Source of the DNA: Nautiliaceae bacterium | GTDB taxonomy: Bacteria > Campylobacterota > Campylobacteria > Campylobacterales > Nautiliaceae | Assembly (NCBI GenBank): GCA_027062285.1 | Contig: JAMOTL010000090.1 | Span: 16,766-80,765 of the forward strand | Direction of reading: 5' to 3' | DNA: 64,000 nucleotides | Translations under genes and position numbers: made by a program | The notes under the pieces: generated by a model | Databases searched by the model: none | What the model was told of the DNA's origin: nothing | What the model saw: the letters and a program-made list of their open reading frames with translations, nothing else | Shown here: positions 59,088 through 64,000 of the stretch, one piece after another | Numbering within the stretch: the stretch's first letter is position 1 | Layout of the letters: the number at the start of each line of letters is the position of its first letter

Positions 59088-59801
59088 TTAAAAAAAGTTT
59101 GTCTCAAACCCAAAATCCTGAACGGGAGGGTTTTTATCATTCGCTTGAAGAGCCTTTATATCAAATGCGCTAGTAATACCTTTAGGGCAAACCATTACGC
59201 ATTTTTGGCAATTTATACAATCATAAAGACCATGCTCTTTAGCAAGCTCTATTCTTTGCTGTTTATCGCTTTTATCCCTGCTGTCAAAAACAAATCTATA
59301 ATATTTTGTAAATATAAAAGGACCGGCAAATGCCTGTTTGTAATCCAGTGCTTCACACTCAAAATAACAGGCCATACACATTATACAATCTGTCTGTTTA
59401 TCATATTTAGCCAATTCTTCGGGCGTTTGAAGATTTTCAATATCGCTTCTTATTTCATCCTCAAACCATAATCTGTTTTCTTTTATAGATTTTTCAATAT
59501 ATTCGTGATCAACCACCAAATCTCTTATTACTTTGCTTCTATCTACAGGTTCTATAATCAGTTCTTCGTTTTGAATCAAATCTTTGACTTTTGCTTTACA
59601 CGCAAGGACTGTTTTATCATTTACTTTAACAGTACAGGTTCCACAAATACTGCTTCTACAAAAACTTCGATAAGCAATATCTCTTTTTTTTCTGTTGATT
59701 CTATCTAAAAGTTCTAGAATAGTCTCGTCTTCTTTAAAATCCACATTAAATTCATCAAACCAAACTTTTTGATTGTTAAATCTTTTGATTAATAATTTCA
59801 T
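59088..59801 (-). CDS. Fumarate reductase/succinate dehydrogenase iron-sulfur subunit-like protein
   Basis: CRSSICGTCTVKVNDKTVLACK; CIMCMACYFECEAL; CINCQKCVMVCPKGI. Confidence 0.85.
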   Translation of the reverse strand: MKLLIKRFNNQKVWFDEFNVDFKEDETILELLDRINRKKRDIAYRSFCRSSICGTCTVKVNDKTVLACKAKVKDLIQNEELIIEPVDRSKVIRDLVVDHEYIEKSIKENRLWFEDEIRSDIENLQTPEELAKYDKQTDCIMCMACYFECEALDYKQAFAGPFIFTKYYRFVFDSRDKSDKQQRIELAKEHGLYDCINCQKCVMVCPKGITSAFDIKALQANDKNPPVQDFGFETNFF

Positions 59802-60336
59802 CCAATATTTTCCTTGCTTTTTCTAATCCTTTTAGAGGATTAGTTTTATAATCTAAAATAAGAGCATTTAACTCTTTTTTATCAAATTTTTCGTCTCTTC
59901 GCAAGTAATATCCTATAATCTGTAAAAAATTTCTTGGATTTTCACTAAAAACACTCCTCTCAAAATCAATAAATTTAACACCGTTATCTGTTTTCAAAAT
60001 ATGATAATATCTTCCTAACTGCTTATGAAAGACACCGACTTTATCTAAATAATATGCTCCCTCAAGGGCTTGTCTTAAAAGAATATAATAATCTTTTGTA
60101 CCAATCAGTTCTTTTAAAGGTTTACCATCGATTAACTCCATAACTAAATATTTTTTACCTCTAAAAATTGGCTTTGGGGCATATTTTCCTTTTAAAAAAT
60201 TCAAAATATTCCACTCTTTGTCTATTTCATAACTTTTAGCCCATTTCAAAGCGGCAAACATTCCGTTTTCAAGTTTTACCTTATAAACCTCGCCCCTGTT
60301 ACCTTCACCTATTTTTTCAATAACATCATATCTCAC
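59776..60336 (-). CDS. Small protein-kinase-fold protein (COG2112-like)
   Basis: IGEGNRGEVYKVKLENGMFAALKWA; GVFHKQLGRYYHILKTDNGVKFIDFERS. Confidence 0.75.
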   Translation of the reverse strand: MRYDVIEKIGEGNRGEVYKVKLENGMFAALKWAKSYEIDKEWNILNFLKGKYAPKPIFRGKKYLVMELIDGKPLKELIGTKDYYILLRQALEGAYYLDKVGVFHKQLGRYYHILKTDNGVKFIDFERSVFSENPRNFLQIIGYYLRRDEKFDKKELNALILDYKTNPLKGLEKARKILDEIINQKI

Positions 60337-60419
60337 ATTAGACCTTACATTAAAATTATAACACTAATTATATTATTTCTGACATTTATATGACAAAAAA
60401 ATGACGAAAAAAAAGAAGA

Positions 60420-61250
60420 TTAAGAGAAGCTGATTTTTACTTCCGTTTTATTTAAATCCCAAAAAGCATCTTTAGGAGTAGCACCGCAGGCAACGTTTAT
60501 AAGCTGTGTAACTTGTAAAATCGGTTCTTCATATCCGTCCATAGCTTTATGACATAAAGGACATGGAGTAGCCACTACATCTGCTCCAGCTTCTTTAGCC
60601 CCCTCAAGCGGTTTCACGGCAAGTCTTTCTTTTTGTTCTGGGTCTGTAAATCTTGCGTGATATCCGCAACAAGTCTGTTCGTTTTGATACCCTTCAACCA
60701 CTTCCACTCCAAGAGGTTTTAAAATTTCTTGAAGGACTGTTGGGTTTTCCGGGTCATCAAGAGCAACTTCATTTGGAGTCAATACATGACACCCGTAATA
60801 CGGAGCAACTTTTACGCCTTCGAATTTTCTTTGTATTTTGCTTTTATACGTATCCATACCGATAAAATCTCTAATAAGATTTAACGTATGATAAATTTTA
60901 GCAGTGCCTTTGTATTCAAGTCCTTCTTCCGCCAAAATTTCATTAATTTTTTCTTTAAGTCCAGGGTCGCTGTCAAGAGCTAATTTCGTTTTAGCAATAA
61001 TCATATAACATGTATTACAAGGAGTATATAAATCAACCCCTTTTTCTTCCGCTAAAGCTATGTTTCTGGCATTTAATCCATAAACTATTTTTTTATTGGT
61101 TTCATCAATAACTCCTCCTCCACAACATGCGGCTCTATCAAGAAGTATTCCCTCAACTCCCATTCTGTTTAAAAAATCAGTAGTTATATCATAGTTATGA
61201 ATATCGGCACCTTGAAAACAACATCCAGGATAAATTCCTATTTTTTTCAT
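60420..61250 (-). CDS. Fumarate reductase/heterodisulfide-reductase B-like subunit (SdhE/MfrE type)
   Basis: Two CCG domains: DRAACCGGGVID and NEQTCCGYHARF. Confidence 0.85.
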   Translation of the reverse strand: MKKIGIYPGCCFQGADIHNYDITTDFLNRMGVEGILLDRAACCGGGVIDETNKKIVYGLNARNIALAEEKGVDLYTPCNTCYMIIAKTKLALDSDPGLKEKINEILAEEGLEYKGTAKIYHTLNLIRDFIGMDTYKSKIQRKFEGVKVAPYYGCHVLTPNEVALDDPENPTVLQEILKPLGVEVVEGYQNEQTCCGYHARFTDPEQKERLAVKPLEGAKEAGADVVATPCPLCHKAMDGYEEPILQVTQLINVACGATPKDAFWDLNKTEVKISFS

Positions 61251-62209
61251 TATAGTTCCTTTTCAAGTTTTTTAATAAAGTTTCTAAATTTTTCAATACC
61301 AGGGAACGGTTTAGGTCCAAATTCGTCTTCTTTCATACCGCGGCTTCTAAATTCTTCTTCAAGCTTTTTAGTAACAGCTTTTCCTTTTTCGTCACCAAAA
61401 GCAACTTCAGGCAGATGCCATTTATCAATTTGCCCCGTTTCAAAAACAGTCGCAAACCAGAATTTTGCTCTTCTTGTAGCAATATTTTCTTCTCCGATGT
61501 CTTTAGCAATTCTTCTAAGTTCTAAAATGTCATCCCCCGGTTTCACGCCCTTAGGACACGCCGCAAGACACATTTGACATTGAACACATTCCCAGATTCC
61601 ATGATCTTCAGCAAGTTTAATTCTCTCTTCTACATCCATTCCGTCACGCGTATCCATTATAAATCTAAATACTTTAGTGAGTTGGAAGGGTCCTAAATAT
61701 TTTTCATCACCCTCTAGCGCATTACACTGTCCGTAACACGCCATACATAAAATACAGTCGGTTTGTTTGTCATATCTTGCAAATTCTTCAGGCAATACCA
61801 AAGATTCAACTTTATTGTTATCCGGTACCACTTTTGGATCCGGAACAAGATATGGTTTAACTTTTTTAAATTTTTCAAATGCCGGTTCTTGATCTACCAC
61901 TAAATCTTTTACAACAGGCAGATGATGGAGAGGTTCGATTTTAATTACTCCGTTTTTGATTTTATCTTTTGCCTGAATTTTACATGCAAGTCCCGCGCGA
62001 CCGTTAATAATCATTGCACAACTACCGCAAATCGCACTTCTACAAAAAGCTCTGAAAGTCAGACTTGCGTCTATTTTATCTTTTATGTGCATAAGTAATT
62101 CTAATACAGTTAAACTATCTTCTACCTCAACTTCGAAATCTTGCCAGTAACTCTCTTTTGTTTCAGGATTATATCTTTTTATTTTCGCCGTATATTTTAT
62201 TTTTTTCAT
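61250..62209 (-). CDS. Fumarate reductase iron-sulfur subunit (MfrB/SdhB type)
   Basis: CRSAICGSCAMIINGRAGLACK; CILCMACYGQCNAL; CVQCQMCLAACPKGV; start at MKKIKYTAKIKRY. Confidence 0.9.
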   Translation of the reverse strand: MKKIKYTAKIKRYNPETKESYWQDFEVEVEDSLTVLELLMHIKDKIDASLTFRAFCRSAICGSCAMIINGRAGLACKIQAKDKIKNGVIKIEPLHHLPVVKDLVVDQEPAFEKFKKVKPYLVPDPKVVPDNNKVESLVLPEEFARYDKQTDCILCMACYGQCNALEGDEKYLGPFQLTKVFRFIMDTRDGMDVEERIKLAEDHGIWECVQCQMCLAACPKGVKPGDDILELRRIAKDIGEENIATRRAKFWFATVFETGQIDKWHLPEVAFGDEKGKAVTKKLEEEFRSRGMKEDEFGPKPFPGIEKFRNFIKKLEKEL

Positions 62210-62303
62210 TTCTCCATCCTTTTTATTAAAACGTAATTTTTTAGAAACAGGATAAAATTTATCTTTTATAATCAAACCTTATTTTTGTTATAATTTCATT
62301 TAT

Positions 62304-62380
62304 CTCCCGGTAGCTCAGTTGGATAGAGCGTCGGATTCCTAATCCGAAGGTCGTGGGTTCAAGTCCCGCCCGGGAGACCA
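62304..62380 (+). tRNA. tRNA-Arg(CCT)
   Basis: 77-nt cloverleaf CTCCCGG...CCGGGAG-ACCA; loop TTCCTAA. Confidence 0.96.
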
Positions 62381-62405
62381 TTTCTAAGAGAAAATCCCTT
62401 AGAAA

Positions 62406-64000
62406 TCAGTATTTTCTCTCAGCAGGTTCATAAAGACTCAAATCCACTTCACCTTTGTCATAATTAAAACTTCCATCCGCATTTTTTGTAATCATTGAAT
62501 GGTATAGATAATTTTCATCATCTCTTTTTGGATAATCGTCTCTGTGAAAACTACCGCGAGATTCTTTTCTTTGAAGTGAAGCATATGCCAATACATCCGC
62601 AATTTCTAAAAGATTGAAAAATTCAAGGGTAGCTTGTAAATCAAGATTAAATACTTTTGATTTATCTTCAACTCCGAGATTTTTATGGGCTCTATCGATT
62701 AAATCTTTAAGTTTTGAATAACCTTCAAGCATCTCTTTTTCATTTTTAAATACACCGAAATGTTTAAACATAATTTCGCCAAGTTCGTCTCTAAGGTCAC
62801 CTAACGTCTCTTTTGATTCTCTGTTCATAAGTTCTGTAATGAATTTAACGTCATCTTTAAGTTTGCTTTCACCGCCTTCAGCAAAATTAGTAGCTTCGGC
62901 ATATCTTACTGCCTCTTTACCTGCTATATTACCAAAAACCACTATATCAAGAAGTGAATTTCCTCCAAGTCTGTTTGCTCCGTGAACGCTTACGCATTGT
63001 GCTTCACCGGCAGCATAAATACCTTCAATAGGAGTTTCGCATTTTACGTTCGTATGAATTCCTCCCATCGCATAATGAGCCGTAGGTTTAATAGGAATCG
63101 GTTCTTTTATAGGGTCAATTCCTTCAAAATCGATAGCAAGCTCTCTAATTTGCGGAAGTCTTTTTTTAATTTTTTCGGCACCTAAATGAGTTAAATCAAG
63201 ATGTACATACTCTCTTCCTTCTTCATCTTTAAAACCTCTACCTTCTCTGATTTCAGTCATAATACTTCTACTTACCAAATCCCTTGGTCCCAATTCCATT
63301 TTTTCAGGAGCATATTTAGTCATAAATCTTTCCCCAAGAGAATTAATAAGATGTCCTCCTTCACCTCTTGCAGCTTCAGATACGAGAATTGCCGATTTTC
63401 TAAGTCCTGTAGGGTGAAATTGTAAAAATTCCATATCTTTTAGTGGAAGTCCTGCTCTAAGAGCCGCAGCAGTCCCGTCTCCCGTACAACCAAGAGCGTT
63501 TGAAGTATAACCCCAATAAATTCTGCTGTGACCTCCTGTAGCTAAAATCACGGCTTTTGTTTTTATAAGTTCTATTTCACCGGTTGCTATATTAATCGCC
63601 GTCACACCTATAATTCTTCTTCCGTTATGAATAAGATTTAGCATAAACCATTCATTTAAAAAATTTACACCTTCTTTTATACATTGTTCATATAAAGTAT
63701 GAAGCATTACATGCCCCATCTTATCCGCACTATAGCATGTTCTATCTTTACTTGCACCACCAAATGGTCTTTGTGCTATTTTACCGTTATTTAATCTGCT
63801 AAATGGTACACCCATATGTTCCATAGCTCTGATAATTTTCGGAGCTTCATAACACATATATTTTACCGCTTCCTGGTCAGCCAAGTAATCACTACCTTTA
63901 ATCGTATCAAAAGTATGAAGTTCTTCATTATCAGTAGGATCTACATTTGCCAAAGCGGCATTAATTCCACCTTGGGCGGCTCCCGTGTGAGATCTTGTAG
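62406..64000 (-). CDS. Fumarate reductase flavoprotein subunit, 5' end beyond window
   Basis: RSHTGAAQGGINAALANVDPTDNEELHTFDTIKGSDYLADQ; HPTGLRKSAILVSEAARGEGG; MGGIHTNVKCETPIEGIYAAGEAQCVSVHGANRLGGNSLLDIVVFG. Confidence 0.93.
   Translation of the reverse strand, partial: TRSHTGAAQGGINAALANVDPTDNEELHTFDTIKGSDYLADQEAVKYMCYEAPKIIRAMEHMGVPFSRLNNGKIAQRPFGGASKDRTCYSADKMGHVMLHTLYEQCIKEGVNFLNEWFMLNLIHNGRRIIGVTAINIATGEIELIKTKAVILATGGHSRIYWGYTSNALGCTGDGTAAALRAGLPLKDMEFLQFHPTGLRKSAILVSEAARGEGGHLINSLGERFMTKYAPEKMELGPRDLVSRSIMTEIREGRGFKDEEGREYVHLDLTHLGAEKIKKRLPQIRELAIDFEGIDPIKEPIPIKPTAHYAMGGIHTNVKCETPIEGIYAAGEAQCVSVHGANRLGGNSLLDIVVFGNIAGKEAVRYAEATNFAEGGESKLKDDVKFITELMNRESKETLGDLRDELGEIMFKHFGVFKNEKEMLEGYSKLKDLIDRAHKNLGVEDKSKVFNLDLQATLEFFNLLEIADVLAYASLQRKESRGSFHRDDYPKRDDENYLYHSMITKNADGSFNYDKGEVDLSLYEPAERKY

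Overview
This 64 kb AT-rich, gene-dense window looks like chromosome from a Campylobacterota (Epsilonproteobacteria) member, probably Nautiliales. The taxonomy is inferred from protein content and low GC and was not tested. Most of it is housekeeping: asd, gyrA, gltX, clpB, ctpA, purC/S/Q, lepA, thrS-infC, lspA, glmM, rpsT, prfA, moaA, moaC-mobA, polA, truD, thiL and a fumarate-reductase-type cluster. There are six tRNAs (Lys, Glu, Val-TAC, Asp, Val-GAC, Arg-CCT). I see no CRISPR array, IS element, prophage or rRNA. The observations most worth a second look are: (1) a two-component/periplasmic-protein operon ending in two tiny overlapping Cys-rich ORFs missed by the ORF track; (2) a near-identical 20-nt extended promoter element in front of clpB and yfdX; (3) convergent genes whose coding 3' ends form one inverted repeat, so both proteins end in or near RVEC; (4) intergenic hairpins whose 3' arm is the next gene's Shine-Dalgarno; (5) a WD40 protein with five ~85-aa C-terminal repeats; (6) a sulfite-oxidase-fold-like periplasmic protein paired with a GGDEF protein; (7) a split energy-taxis receptor operon with a small membrane protein; (8) a second FrdB-like protein and a COG2112-like kinase next to the fumarate reductase genes. 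All family calls are from reading the translations, with no database search.
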